DNA from: a virus
Virus record (IMG/VR): IMGVR_UViG_3300032331_000739
Location: 1 to 41,009 of that record
DNA: 41,009 nt
Direction: 5' to 3' (one strand)
Both the position numbers and the translations under genes were made by a program. The notes below the pieces were generated by a model. It ran no database searches and was not told the DNA's origin. It was given only the letters and a program-made list of their open reading frames with translations. This document shows positions 24,430-32,216 of the stretch, one piece after another. The stretch's first letter is position 1; each line of letters begins with the position of its first letter.

Positions 24430-26526
24430 ATGGCTCCTACAGATACTAATCCATATCAAAGAGAAACTGCACCTTATCGTAAAGATCAGTTTGATAACTC
24501 TAAAGAACCAGGTGAGCAATCACTTACTGGTTGGTGGATTCGTTCTCAGTCATCATTCCATAATGGTTCAGGTATTCAGTTTTATGATCCAACTTCAGGA
24601 GAGGCTTCAGGCTATCGTTTTGCCGACTCTCAAGGTGTAGATGTTTGGACCAAGGGACAGGTAAGTTTACTAAATGATGTCTTTGAAAATCATATTACTA
24701 CTACTGCTATAAGTTCTACAAATAATAAACCACAGCAACATTTTCGTTCTATTAGATATAATAATACTGATGCTGTATTGCTTCATGATGGTTATGACAT
24801 TGATAAACACTATCAACCTATTACAGCCTCTATTTCTAATAAAGCACGTACTACTACAGTTGCTACTTTAACAACTAACGCAGTACATAGTTTTACAGTT
24901 GGTATGGAAGTTACCATATCTGGTGTAGGATCTCCATTTGACGGAGTATTTACTATTACAACAGTTCCTACTACAACCACATTTACCTATACAACTGCAA
25001 CAAGTGGAACAATTGCTTCTACCGCTGTATCTCCAGTTGGTTCTGCTTCAAGCACTATTACTCACTTTGTTGACTATAATGCTGGTAGTGCAGAACCTGT
25101 ATATGCTGTATGTGATGATGGTATTAATGCCTATTGGATAACTAATGCTGTTCAAGGTGGCACTACTAAACTCCATATGTTTAAAAAACCATTAACTGGT
25201 AATGCTGCTAACACAGCAGATGAAACAACTATGTTTTATGCTACTGGCACTACAGCAGTAGATGCTTGTATGGAGTATGTAAAAGACCGTATTGTTCTTA
25301 CTGTTAATAATAAAGTTTATGAATTAGCCCCTAATGCTACTTCTTTAGGTACACCTGTCTACACTAACCCAGTATCTACTTATGTTTATACTAGTGTTGC
25401 CGCTTCAGGTGCTGCTATTTACACCGCTGGATACAATGGAATTGTTTCTACTATTCAAAAGTATACATTAGTTACCGCAACTGGTGCTATGCCAGTTCTA
25501 TCCTCAGCCATTGTAGCCGCTGAATTCCCACCTGGCGAGATAGTACATAAGATTTATTACTACTTAGGTTATATGATGATTGGTACTAATAAAGGTGTCC
25601 GTGTTGGTATTGTAAACGATCAAGATGGATCTATTTCTTATGGTCCACTTATTGTAGAAACATCTCAACCCACATTTGATTTTGCTGCTCGTGATCGCTT
25701 TGTATGGTGTGCTACAGGTATTGGTACTTTAGATGCTGGTGTTATCCGCATTGATTTAAGTACATCTGTAGAGGGTGAATCATTAAGACTTGCTTATGCT
25801 AATGATCTTCAATATACTCAAGAAACAACCCATTGGACTACTGGTGTAGCCTTTTATGGAACTAGTGATATTTTAAGTTTCTGTACTGCATATAATGGAA
25901 CTAATGGACATGTCTATAGAGAACTTCCAACAGTTAAAAAATCAAGTGGTTATCTGACTACTGGCGCTATTCGCTATGGAACATTAGAGCCTAAGAACTA
26001 TAAGTTTATTCGTGCTCGTGGTAACTTTACAAATGGTGCTATGGATATAGCAACTGTAGATGCTAACAATAGTCCTTATGCAATCATTACTTATAATAAT
26101 GCAATTGGAACCCCTGAGGCTGCTACAAATAGTCCAGCAGGTCCGCAAGAATATATATCATATAAATTTACGCTCTCACGCAGCGCAAGCAATACCAGTC
26201 TTGGCCCAACTTTCAAGGGCTTTCAGGCAAAATCTCTTCCAGCAACTAAGCGCCAACGGTTGATTCAGTTCCCCGTTTGGTGTTATGACGTGGAAACCGA
26301 TAGATATAATGTACTGGCTGGATATGAAGGCCGTGCATGGGAGCGTATCCAAAATTTAGAAGATATAGAAGCCGCTGGCGATATCATTAATGTTCAAGAC
26401 TTTACTACTGGAGAAAGGGTTCAAGCCTTGGTTGAAAAAGTTGGATTCGTACGTAAAACACCACCTAGTGCTCGTTATGATGGATTTGGTGGTTTATTAA
26501 CTATCACAGTTAGAACGGTCTTATAA
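24430..26526 (+). CDS. Large tail protein (tail tubular B / nozzle-like)
   Basis: 698 residues from the first canonical start, ATG 24430; the true N terminus is probably about 40 residues longer (see 24299-24429). The N-terminal region TNPYQRETAPYRKDQFDNS, EQSLTGWWIRSQSSFHNG is followed by many repeated beta segments (roughly 120-600) with the look of a beta-propeller or barrel. Size and position after the adaptor and fibres match podoviral tail nozzle proteins. An alternative is a tail spike or hub. ATG 24430 lacks a ribosome-binding site, which supports the upstream start. The stop overlaps the next gene by TAATG. Confidence 0.72.
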   Translation: MAPTDTNPYQRETAPYRKDQFDNSKEPGEQSLTGWWIRSQSSFHNGSGIQFYDPTSGEASGYRFADSQGVDVWTKGQVSLLNDVFENHITTTAISSTNNKPQQHFRSIRYNNTDAVLLHDGYDIDKHYQPITASISNKARTTTVATLTTNAVHSFTVGMEVTISGVGSPFDGVFTITTVPTTTTFTYTTATSGTIASTAVSPVGSASSTITHFVDYNAGSAEPVYAVCDDGINAYWITNAVQGGTTKLHMFKKPLTGNAANTADETTMFYATGTTAVDACMEYVKDRIVLTVNNKVYELAPNATSLGTPVYTNPVSTYVYTSVAASGAAIYTAGYNGIVSTIQKYTLVTATGAMPVLSSAIVAAEFPPGEIVHKIYYYLGYMMIGTNKGVRVGIVNDQDGSISYGPLIVETSQPTFDFAARDRFVWCATGIGTLDAGVIRIDLSTSVEGESLRLAYANDLQYTQETTHWTTGVAFYGTSDILSFCTAYNGTNGHVYRELPTVKKSSGYLTTGAIRYGTLEPKNYKFIRARGNFTNGAMDIATVDANNSPYAIITYNNAIGTPEAATNSPAGPQEYISYKFTLSRSASNTSLGPTFKGFQAKSLPATKRQRLIQFPVWCYDVETDRYNVLAGYEGRAWERIQNLEDIEAAGDIINVQDFTTGERVQALVEKVGFVRKTPPSARYDGFGGLLTITVRTVL

Positions 26527-26723
26527 TGTCAGCGATGAATTGGGCTGGAATAGCAGTAGCAATATCAACTTTAGTAGCCAGTTATGTAGCATCTATACGC
26601 TGGCTAGTAAAACATTATCTTGAAGAATTAAAACCAAACGGGGGCAGTTCCGTGAAAGACCAAGTGAACAGACTAGAGGCCCGCGTTGACCAAATTTATT
26701 TACTCCTTTGCGATAGGGATTAG
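26526..26723 (+). CDS. Small membrane protein with coiled coil, holin/lysis-cassette candidate
   Basis: 65 residues. One transmembrane helix (about 4-27, WAGIAVAISTLVASYVASI) is followed by a polar loop and a C-terminal heptad-like helix (KDQVNRLEARVDQIYLLL). This one-TM-plus-coiled-coil design is common among small proteins in phage lysis cassettes. The gene overlaps the tail gene upstream and the secreted protein gene downstream (38 bases). Confidence 0.65.
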   Translation: MSAMNWAGIAVAISTLVASYVASIRWLVKHYLEELKPNGGSSVKDQVNRLEARVDQIYLLLCDRD

Positions 26724-27870
26724 TTTACTTTTAATACCAGTATCAGCCAATGCTGATGAAGTGCTTATTGAACTTACCCCTGAAACTGCTTATGTAGATA
26801 TCGTAGTAGAAGTAACTGAACCTACTATATATGTAATCGAAACCTTTACTGGTCCTAGATTTGAACAAGCGCCTAATGGTTCAACAGTAGAACGTGTTGC
26901 TTGGGTAGATTCCTGGATACAACTACGTCAAGGTGATACTGTCTTAAGACAAGACGATGACGGAAATCATTCTAATGCTAATTTCTGGGCATCAAGATTA
27001 TCTGGTAATGCAACACCTGGTACATATACAATTCGTGCTACATCATACGATTATGTAGTTGCAAATCAAAGACCTATTGGTACTTATACTTTAAATAGTA
27101 ATTTGATTCAGACTCCACCACCCCCGTTAGTAGTGGAACCTGAACCAGAACCTATCGTACCACCAGAGCCAGCAGTAGAGCCACCTGTTGCTCCACCAGA
27201 GCAATCAGAGCCATTAGAACCGATAATAATTCCACAAGAACCTCCTATTGAGCCACCAGCAGTGATTGAAGAACCACCTGCTATAATTGAAGAGCCTACC
27301 ACGCCTGTAGAAGAAGCACCAGTTGAGGCTGAGGAGCCTCCTGTAGAGGCTGAACAACCACCTGTAGAGGAAGAAGCACCACCTACACCTGTGGAGGAAG
27401 CACCTCCTACAGTTGAGGAAGCAGTAGCAGATATAATTGCTGAAGCAGATGGTGAAGCCATTACTGTTGAAGATATGGAAGAAGCGGGTCTTACTTATGA
27501 AGACTTGCCACCTGATACTCCAGTAGAAGTTCGTACTGATGCTAATGGTAATGAGGTTGTAGTAACAGCCGAAGTCGCTGCTGCATTACAAGTATTTGAA
27601 TCACCTGCTGAATTACTAAGTGCAATTTTTAATGATCCCGGACAAGTATTAACAGCCGTAGCAAATATTGGTGCTGATATGTCCGATGAAGAACGAAAAG
27701 AATCAGAAGAAATTATTGTTGCTTCTGTTATCGCTAGTCAGGCTGCTATAAATGCAGCGGGTATGGCAGCGGGTACAGCAACCAGAATACCTTCATCACC
27801 AAGTACTCCAGCGGGTGGACCTGCTGCTGGAAACGATAAGCCTAGGTCAACAAGAAGGAGAAAACCTTGA
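26686..27870 (+). CDS. Secreted Pro/Glu-rich protein
   Basis: 394 residues, starting at TTG 26686 with GAGG six bases upstream. Residues 1-24 form a clear signal peptide (MTKFIYSFAIGISLLLIPVSA-NA|DE). A beta-rich domain (25-140) follows, which resembles pre-peptidase or sugar-binding C-terminal folds (GDTVLRQDDDGNHSN, GTYTIRATSYD). Residues ~143-250 are Pro/Glu/Val repeats (EPEPEPIVPPEP; EEAPVEAEEPP). The C-terminal third is helical and ends with a basic tail (PRSTRRRKP). The protein probably reaches or spans the envelope. A role in lysis (spanin-like bridge), superinfection exclusion or host adhesion is possible; none is proven. Confidence 0.75.
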   Translation: MTKFIYSFAIGISLLLIPVSANADEVLIELTPETAYVDIVVEVTEPTIYVIETFTGPRFEQAPNGSTVERVAWVDSWIQLRQGDTVLRQDDDGNHSNANFWASRLSGNATPGTYTIRATSYDYVVANQRPIGTYTLNSNLIQTPPPPLVVEPEPEPIVPPEPAVEPPVAPPEQSEPLEPIIIPQEPPIEPPAVIEEPPAIIEEPTTPVEEAPVEAEEPPVEAEQPPVEEEAPPTPVEEAPPTVEEAVADIIAEADGEAITVEDMEEAGLTYEDLPPDTPVEVRTDANGNEVVVTAEVAAALQVFESPAELLSAIFNDPGQVLTAVANIGADMSDEERKESEEIIVASVIASQAAINAAGMAAGTATRIPSSPSTPAGGPAAGNDKPRSTRRRKP

Positions 27871-28043
27871 AAATATTAAAAGATATGATTGAACAATTAT
27901 GGACAGTACTAGGCATGTTTATTGCTTGGGTTGTACTTGATGGTTCAGCAAAAACTGTAGTTGGCTATGCAATTATTGCAACTTTAATTGCTTGGGCAAT
28001 TACATATCGTTTACGAAACCCAAAGGATGATGATGGTAACTAA
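27867..28043 (+). CDS. Two-TM small membrane protein, holin candidate (58 aa)
   Basis: 58 residues from TTG 27867, with AAGGAG seven bases before it and overlap with the previous stop. There are two hydrophobic helices (about 11-26 and 31-48) joined by a short polar turn and followed by a charged tail (YRLRNPKDDDGN), the layout of class II holins. It is directly upstream of another hydrophobic gene and the endolysin. ORFs this short with TTG starts are easily missed. Confidence 0.62.
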   Translation: MKILKDMIEQLWTVLGMFIAWVVLDGSAKTVVGYAIIATLIAWAITYRLRNPKDDDGN

Positions 28044-28284
28044 CATATGGAATATATTGATGAGAATTGTTGCCGTATTTGCGGCATCGGGACTATCGGT
28101 AATAGGTGCGGGTGCAGTAGTGGGGATAAGCACAGCGAAGGCTGTAATTCTAGCGGGTACGTTGGGAGTTGCAACTGTAGTTGAGCGTTTAGCCCGTAGT
28201 TTCCTTGATGATGGTAAACTAACCGTTACCGAAATCAATGGGGCATTTGCTGCTGTTGATAAAAGAGCAAAGGAATCTAAGTGA
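28033..28284 (+). CDS. Membrane protein of the lysis cassette, holin candidate
   Basis: About 83 residues from ATG 28033; ATGs at 28027, 28030 and 28060 are also in frame. The hydrophobic stretch RIVAVFAASGLSVIGAGAVVG, then AVILAGTLGVATVVE, could make one long or two short membrane helices, followed by a soluble helix (LTVTEINGAFAAVDKRAKE). It immediately precedes the endolysin with a GTGA overlap, the classic holin-endolysin order. Confidence 0.7.
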   Translation: MVTNIWNILMRIVAVFAASGLSVIGAGAVVGISTAKAVILAGTLGVATVVERLARSFLDDGKLTVTEINGAFAAVDKRAKESK

Positions 28285-28739
28285 GTAGTGTAGTAGATAT
28301 AGCAAAGTCACAAATTGGATACCAAGAAGTTGGTACTAAAAATGACAGTATGTATGGCAAGTGGTATGGATTAAACTATAACCCTTGGTGTGCTATGTTT
28401 GTATCATGGTGCTTTGACCAAGTAGGACAAGTTTCTAGTGTGGCAGCCCAGACTAAAAAAGGATTCGCATCATGTGATGCAGGTCTCAAGTGGTTTGCTA
28501 AAAAAGGCAAGGTAGTACCAGTTGGCAAGGCTCAACCTGGTGATATAGTATTCTTCCAGTTCGATGACGACGCACAGGCTGACCATGTTGGCATTTGCGA
28601 AAGCAACGACGGAAAGAAGTTCCTTAAAGTTATTGAGGGTAATACCTCTAGTGGCGATAAGGGCAGTCAATCAAACGGAGACGGTGTGTATCTTAGGAAA
28701 CGCGCCTACTCCCTAATAATGGGCGTTGTTCGCCCTTAA
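28281..28739 (+). CDS. CHAP-domain endolysin
   Basis: 152 residues, consisting of a CHAP (cysteine-histidine amidohydrolase/peptidase) domain. Cys37 in NPWCAMFVSW, His102 in ADHVGICES and the following Glu119/Asn121 in KVIEGNTSS are the catalytic set; AQPGDIVFF is the typical strand before the His. Such enzymes cut peptide or amide bonds of peptidoglycan at the end of infection. GTG 28281 overlaps the upstream stop as GTGA, with AAAGGA before it. No separate wall-binding domain is present. The flanking hydrophobic proteins fit a lysis cassette. Confidence 0.9.
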   Translation: MSSVVDIAKSQIGYQEVGTKNDSMYGKWYGLNYNPWCAMFVSWCFDQVGQVSSVAAQTKKGFASCDAGLKWFAKKGKVVPVGKAQPGDIVFFQFDDDAQADHVGICESNDGKKFLKVIEGNTSSGDKGSQSNGDGVYLRKRAYSLIMGVVRP

Positions 28740-28747
28740 GGATGGAT

Positions 28748-28939
28748 ATGAATACAACTAAACTAAAAGCAATTGTACTCTCCTATGTACGTGCTGGAGC
28801 AGCAGCAGTTCTTGCTTTGTATCTTGCTGGTACAACTGACCTAAAAACATTAGCGTTAGCAGGAGTCGCAGCAGTTGCAGGACCTCTTCTAAAGGCTTTG
28901 GACTCTTCAGCCACAGAATTTGGTCGTGGAAGTAAGTAG
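28748..28939 (+). CDS. Small hydrophobic protein, holin candidate
   Basis: 63 residues from ATG 28748 (AAGGATGG upstream); ATG 28742 is also possible. Two hydrophobic segments (AIVLSYVRAGAAAVLALYLAG and LKTLALAGVAAVAGPLLKAL) with a short turn match small actinophage holins that lie after the endolysin. The next element is a strong terminator, so this is the last late gene. Confidence 0.72.
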   Translation: MNTTKLKAIVLSYVRAGAAAVLALYLAGTTDLKTLALAGVAAVAGPLLKALDSSATEFGRGSK

Positions 28940-28986
28940 TTACATACCTCAAATAAGCCTTTAAAGGCCGTTTTTAGACACAAAGT

Positions 28987-29028
28987 CCCCCCTCTTAAGG
29001 TAACTCCTTAGGTCAGGGGGGCTTTTTG
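28987..29028 (+). terminator. Strong intrinsic terminator of the late operon
   Basis: CCCCCCT pairs with AGGGGGG outside an inner CTTAAGG/CCTTAGG stem with a TAACT loop, followed by CTTTTTG. The long GC-rich stem plus U-run is a textbook Rho-independent terminator. It lies 48 bases after the last lysis gene and separates late from early transcription. Confidence 0.9.
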
Positions 29029-29055
29029 TCGTATTGCACGGAAATTTTTTATAGT
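29026..29055 (+). promoter_or_regulatory. Candidate early promoter
   Basis: TTGTCG (29026-29031, four of six matches to TTGACA) and TATAGT (29050-29055, five of six to TATAAT) are spaced by 18 bases. They begin in the tail of the late terminator and would produce a transcript with a leader of about 170 bases for the early operon. A TTGACG at 29097 with a poor -10 is a weaker alternative. Confidence 0.4.
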
Positions 29056-29061
29056 ATATCT

Positions 29062-29235
29062 TGCTCCTGCGGGTAACCGTGGGGCAGAAACTTCAATTGA
29101 CGGGTGATGGCATAAGCCTAACCAGCCTCCCTGACCAACCATTATTTTAATGGGGGGTGGGGGGGCATTTCTTAATTTCAGGGTTCAGGCAGGGTTCGAT
29201 TGGCGTTAGCCAATAGGGTGTGGTAGGTTTACACC
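29062..29235 (+). promoter_or_regulatory. Structured leader of the early operon
   Basis: There is no ORF here. Four hairpins follow each other: 29062-29086 (TGCTCC/GGGGCA with an inner CGG-GTAA-CCG, a GNRA-type tetraloop); 29109-29118 (GGC-ATAA-GCC); 29139-29153 (CCATTA-TTT-TAATGG); and 29199-29214 (ATTGGC-GTTA-GCCAAT). A run of G6-T-G7 (29152-29165) lies between the last two. The leader could be a regulatory RNA element, operator region or replication origin. The final palindrome close to the start codon could bind a repressor or hide the ribosome-binding site; no clear Shine-Dalgarno precedes ATG 29236 other than GGTAGG. Confidence 0.5.
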
Positions 29236-30003
29236 ATGAACGAATTACCTAAACATATATCCTATTCATCTCTTGGAACTTATCAAGAGTGTGGATGGAA
29301 ATACAATCTAACAAAACTCCAAGGTGTACCTGAGAAACATGCTGTTTGGTTTACAGGTGGATCTGCTGTCCACAAGGCTACTGAAATGTGGGACTTAAAT
29401 CCTGGTGATGTAGAAATCATTTGGAATAAAGCATGGCATAATCAGGTTAAAGAAGACGAAGAATTAAATGGAGATATGAACACGTGGGAGTATGCTAAAC
29501 GTGAAGACATGTCTTGGTGGTATGGTGAAGGCTTATGGATGCTGGATCGTTGGGTCGAGTTTCGTTCCAACGGGTGGGATATCTATAAGGATTACATAGA
29601 AAAACAGTATGAAGTTCCTTTAGTAGATACTGTTGTTAAAATGGCCATTGACCGAGTGATGACGGATTTTGATGGTAATGTAGTCCTTCTAGATATTAAG
29701 ACAGGGGCGTCAGCCCAAAGACATCCTCTACAACTTGCAACTTATGCATGGGCTTTACGTAAGATGGATGGTCTTGTAGTAGACAAAGCAGGTTTCTGGG
29801 ATGCACGTACTGGTCATGTTACTACTTGGAATCTAGAACATCTTGCTGATAATGAAGTCGAAAATATTTATAATGAATTTGATCGAGCACGTAAGGCTCA
29901 GATATTTTTACCTAACCTGAGCAACTGTGGTCGTTGTGGTGTACTATCCTACTGTAAGTTTATGAATGGAAAACACACAGAAAAGGAGAAAAACAATGGC
30001 TAA
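29236..30003 (+). CDS. Cas4/RecB-like PD-(D/E)XK nuclease with Fe-S cysteines
   Basis: 255 residues. It shows the RecB-family nuclease order: His46 (SAVHKATE), Asp139 (AIDRV), Asp153-x-Lys155 (LLDIKTG) and Gln166 with Tyr170 (QLATYAW). Four Cys that could hold a 4Fe-4S cluster lie at 19 (QECGWKY) and 231, 234 and 240 (NCGRCGVLSYC), as in Cas4 and AddB-type enzymes. Such phage proteins are thought to process DNA ends for recombination or replication. There are no cas genes or repeats nearby, so no CRISPR role is suggested. First gene of the early operon; overlaps the next by eight bases. Confidence 0.9.
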   Translation: MNELPKHISYSSLGTYQECGWKYNLTKLQGVPEKHAVWFTGGSAVHKATEMWDLNPGDVEIIWNKAWHNQVKEDEELNGDMNTWEYAKREDMSWWYGEGLWMLDRWVEFRSNGWDIYKDYIEKQYEVPLVDTVVKMAIDRVMTDFDGNVVLLDIKTGASAQRHPLQLATYAWALRKMDGLVVDKAGFWDARTGHVTTWNLEHLADNEVENIYNEFDRARKAQIFLPNLSNCGRCGVLSYCKFMNGKHTEKEKNNG

Positions 30004-30418
30004 TGCTAACTACCAAGTTAGTTCTAAGTTGAATGATGGTCGCATATTTGTGATCGCAGGAGACACAGCCGATGAGTTCAAGGCTAACTTGACTCATATA
30101 CTGGGTAGCGTCGGGGCTGAGGATTTAATCTCAACCATGGCGACATCAATAGAGGGAGCACCTACGACTATAGAGTCGGCAGTTGCTAACCTTGCACAAG
30201 GACTTGGTGCTCGACCAGTATCAAGCCCAACACAAACCTTCACGCCAAGTACAGGTCCATCAGGCAAAACGTGCAAGCATGGTGAGATGACAAAACGTAC
30301 AGGCGCTGGTGCTAAGGGGCCTTGGAAGGCATTTATGTGTCCTTCTCCAAAGGGAACACCAGATCAATGTGAACCAGTATGGATCCGTAGAACAGATTCA
30401 GAATGGAATACATTTTAA
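29996..30418 (+). CDS. Conserved zinc-binding phage protein
   Basis: 140 residues from ATG 29996 (AAGGAG upstream). The N-terminal ~90 residues form an alpha/beta domain (VSSKLNDGRIFVIAGDTADEFKANLTHILG). The C-terminal part CKHGEMTKRTG...GPWKAFMCPSPKG...QCEPVWIR has a C-H-C-C arrangement of a zinc ribbon. This pairing occurs in many phage early regions; a single-strand or DNA-repair-associated role is possible. It lies between the nuclease and the ATPase. Confidence 0.72.
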   Translation: MANANYQVSSKLNDGRIFVIAGDTADEFKANLTHILGSVGAEDLISTMATSIEGAPTTIESAVANLAQGLGARPVSSPTQTFTPSTGPSGKTCKHGEMTKRTGAGAKGPWKAFMCPSPKGTPDQCEPVWIRRTDSEWNTF

Positions 30419-30421
30419 AAA

Positions 30422-31210
30422 ATGAGAACTCTTGCTCGTGCCGTAGGTAGTAAAGATATTGGTGGTGAACCTTTACCATCAGTATTTCGTACCTTTGATG
30501 TCAATAAGATTGTCATTAGACGAGCAGAAGTATCCATGATTGCTGGCACTCCAGGGGCAGGTAAATCAACACTTGCCCTTGCGATTGCCTTAAGAAGTAA
30601 AGTTCCAACACTTTATATAAGTGCGGATACTAATGCTCACACAATGGCTATGCGCCTATTGTCAATGATTTCTGGTCAATCACAATCCGTGACTGAACAG
30701 TTACTCATAGAAAACGTTGATGAATCACGGAAAGTAATCAACGAGAACTCAGGACATATCTTCTGGTCATTTGAATCAGCGCCTTCATTGGTTGATTTAG
30801 ATATGGAAGTATCTGCTTTTGAGGAACTATGGGGTTGTCCACCAACTTTAATCGTAGTAGATAACTTAATGGATATCGCTAACGATGGTGGTGAAGAGTT
30901 CGCAGGAATGCGTTCTACAATTAAAGAACTGAAATATCTTGCAAGAGATACTAATGCTGCGGTTCTTGTCCTTCATCATACGAAGGAATCTTATCCTGGT
31001 AATCCGTGCCAGCCTAGATCAGCGTTACAAGGAATGGTAGCCCAACTACCAGCCTTGATATGTACAGTCGGAAGTAATGCTCCCGGATATATTGCTGTTG
31101 CTCCTGTTAAAAACAGATACGGCAAAGCAGATCCAAGTGGAGATACTTCATTTTGGCTACAATTTAATCCTGAAGTGATGGAAGTTTCTGATATCCCTGA
31201 AAGAATATGA
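30422..31210 (+). CDS. RecA-fold ATPase (DnaB/RepA-like)
   Basis: 262 residues. Walker A GTPGAGKST at about 42-50, an ISADTN motif after strand 2, Walker B LIVVDN with Asp147, and a sensor-like VLVLHHTKES (about 180-190) are those of the RecA-like ATPase cores of DnaB, RepA and related helicases. There is no N-terminal primase or DnaB-type domain, so it is shorter than replicative helicases (about 450 residues) and closer to RepA-type hexamers. It probably unwinds or loads at the phage replication fork together with the primase genes downstream. It overlaps the next gene as ATGA. Confidence 0.86.
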   Translation: MRTLARAVGSKDIGGEPLPSVFRTFDVNKIVIRRAEVSMIAGTPGAGKSTLALAIALRSKVPTLYISADTNAHTMAMRLLSMISGQSQSVTEQLLIENVDESRKVINENSGHIFWSFESAPSLVDLDMEVSAFEELWGCPPTLIVVDNLMDIANDGGEEFAGMRSTIKELKYLARDTNAAVLVLHHTKESYPGNPCQPRSALQGMVAQLPALICTVGSNAPGYIAVAPVKNRYGKADPSGDTSFWLQFNPEVMEVSDIPERI

Positions 31211-31422
31211 GTGCCAAGGATATCTGGGAATTAAAACCAGACTATAAAGACTCTATGGATATACGTGGTGAATCTACCAAAGTATGTCCGTGTGGTTCTT
31301 TTGTTTGGAAACTACTCGTCGAATGGGATGACGATAGTGATACAATAAGTTCATACTTTATCGATATGGAGTGTGCTGTCTGTGGGACAAAGGCAACAGC
31401 CCCAACAGAGGAGAAACTATGA
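31207..31422 (+). CDS. Small zinc-ribbon protein
   Basis: 71 residues starting in an ATGA overlap. CPCG at about 27-30 and CAVCG at about 57-61 form a CxC...CxxC zinc-ribbon pair separated by a beta-hairpin (VWKLLVEWDDDSDTISSYFIDME). The acidic remainder makes direct DNA binding less likely than protein contact. The stop overlaps the next start as ATGA. Confidence 0.72.
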   Translation: MSAKDIWELKPDYKDSMDIRGESTKVCPCGSFVWKLLVEWDDDSDTISSYFIDMECAVCGTKATAPTEEKL

Positions 31423-31838
31423 AGAGCAACCTGAAATACATAGCGATGTGTTTTGTGGTCTTTGCGGGTTCTTGGCATCAAAATGCGGTTGCGACTATGT
31501 TGGTCGCAGCCCCTATGGAACCAATCTGCAAAGAAATAAAAATGACTATAAGTCAAAGCAAAAAATTCGCTAAGAAATATGCTTCTATGAGAATAAAGCA
31601 AATAGGTTGGAATGATCGAGAGTGGAAATCTTTACTTACTCTTTGGTCTAAAGAATCTCGCTGGGATTATACAGCGAATAACCCTAGATCTACAGCATAT
31701 GGAATACCCCAAATTCTTAATATGCCTGAAGATACACCTTTGACTCAACAAGTTGAGTTAGGTATAAAATACATCAAAAAGCGGTATAAAACGCCTACTT
31801 TGGCGCTTCATCACCACTTACGAAAGGGTTGGTACTAA
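31419..31838 (+). CDS. Secreted transglycosylase-like protein
   Basis: 139 residues from ATG 31419 (GAGGAG upstream, ATGA overlap). An N-terminal signal peptide (about 1-25, MKSNLKYIAMCFVVFAGSW) precedes a lysozyme-like/SLT domain: LLTLWSKESRWDYTANNP with catalytic Glu79, STAYGIPQIL, and IKYIKKRYKTPTLALHHHLRKGWY. The C-terminal half closely resembles the small transglycosylase domains secreted by actinobacteria. The phage thus encodes a second peptidoglycan-cleaving enzyme outside the lysis cassette, in the early operon. It could open the wall during DNA entry or alter the host wall early in infection. Confidence 0.82.
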   Translation: MKSNLKYIAMCFVVFAGSWHQNAVATMLVAAPMEPICKEIKMTISQSKKFAKKYASMRIKQIGWNDREWKSLLTLWSKESRWDYTANNPRSTAYGIPQILNMPEDTPLTQQVELGIKYIKKRYKTPTLALHHHLRKGWY

Positions 31839-31844
31839 GACTCA

Positions 31845-32216
31845 ATGGCTAACAAGAATGGTCGCAAAGGATCTTTATTTGAAACAACCGTATTAAAATG
31901 GTTGCGTTCTAAAAACGTGATAGCCGAAAGGCTAACTAAGGCTGGGGCTAAAGACGAAGGTGACATTGTTGTTATGGCCAATGGGAAAACTTATATCCTG
32001 GAACTTAAGGCGACTAAGGCACTCAAGTTGCCTGAGTTCTGGAATGAAGCAGTAATAGAAGCAAAGCACTATGCAGAAGCACGTTCAATTGGCGCAGTAC
32101 CACCATCGTATGTCATAATTAAACGTAGGATGATGGGAATAAATCAAGCATGGGTGGTAGAAGATTTTGACCAATGGATCAAGAAAGTCACAACGTGTAA
32201 GTGCGTTGCCGATTAA
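31845..32216 (+). CDS. Holliday-junction-resolvase-like nuclease
   Basis: 123 residues of the PD-(D/E)XK fold: Glu13 (LFETTVLKWL), Asp40 (DEGDIVV), Glu53-x-Lys55 (YILELKAT) and a following amphipathic helix (PEFWNEAVIEAKHYAEAR). This is the layout of Hjc/VRR-NUC-type resolvases and the nucleases that resolve branched replication intermediates before packaging. The 3' end overlaps the primase zinc-finger frame by up to 50 bases. Confidence 0.82.
   Translation: MANKNGRKGSLFETTVLKWLRSKNVIAERLTKAGAKDEGDIVVMANGKTYILELKATKALKLPEFWNEAVIEAKHYAEARSIGAVPPSYVIIKRRMMGINQAWVVEDFDQWIKKVTTCKCVAD

Noticed and set aside
29185-29235. GGTTCGATTGG text suggesting the T-loop of a tRNA
   Set aside because: No matching acceptor, D or anticodon arms can be drawn around it; the surrounding bases form the ATTGGC/GCCAAT palindrome instead.
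29236-30003. CRISPR-Cas locus suggested by the Cas4-like gene
   Set aside because: No direct-repeat array and no other cas genes occur in the window.
31207-31840. Alternative ORF 31373-31573 in a third frame
   Set aside because: It overlaps two genes that are joined by an ATGA overlap and have clear domain or motif evidence; the alternative has only polar, low-information sequence.
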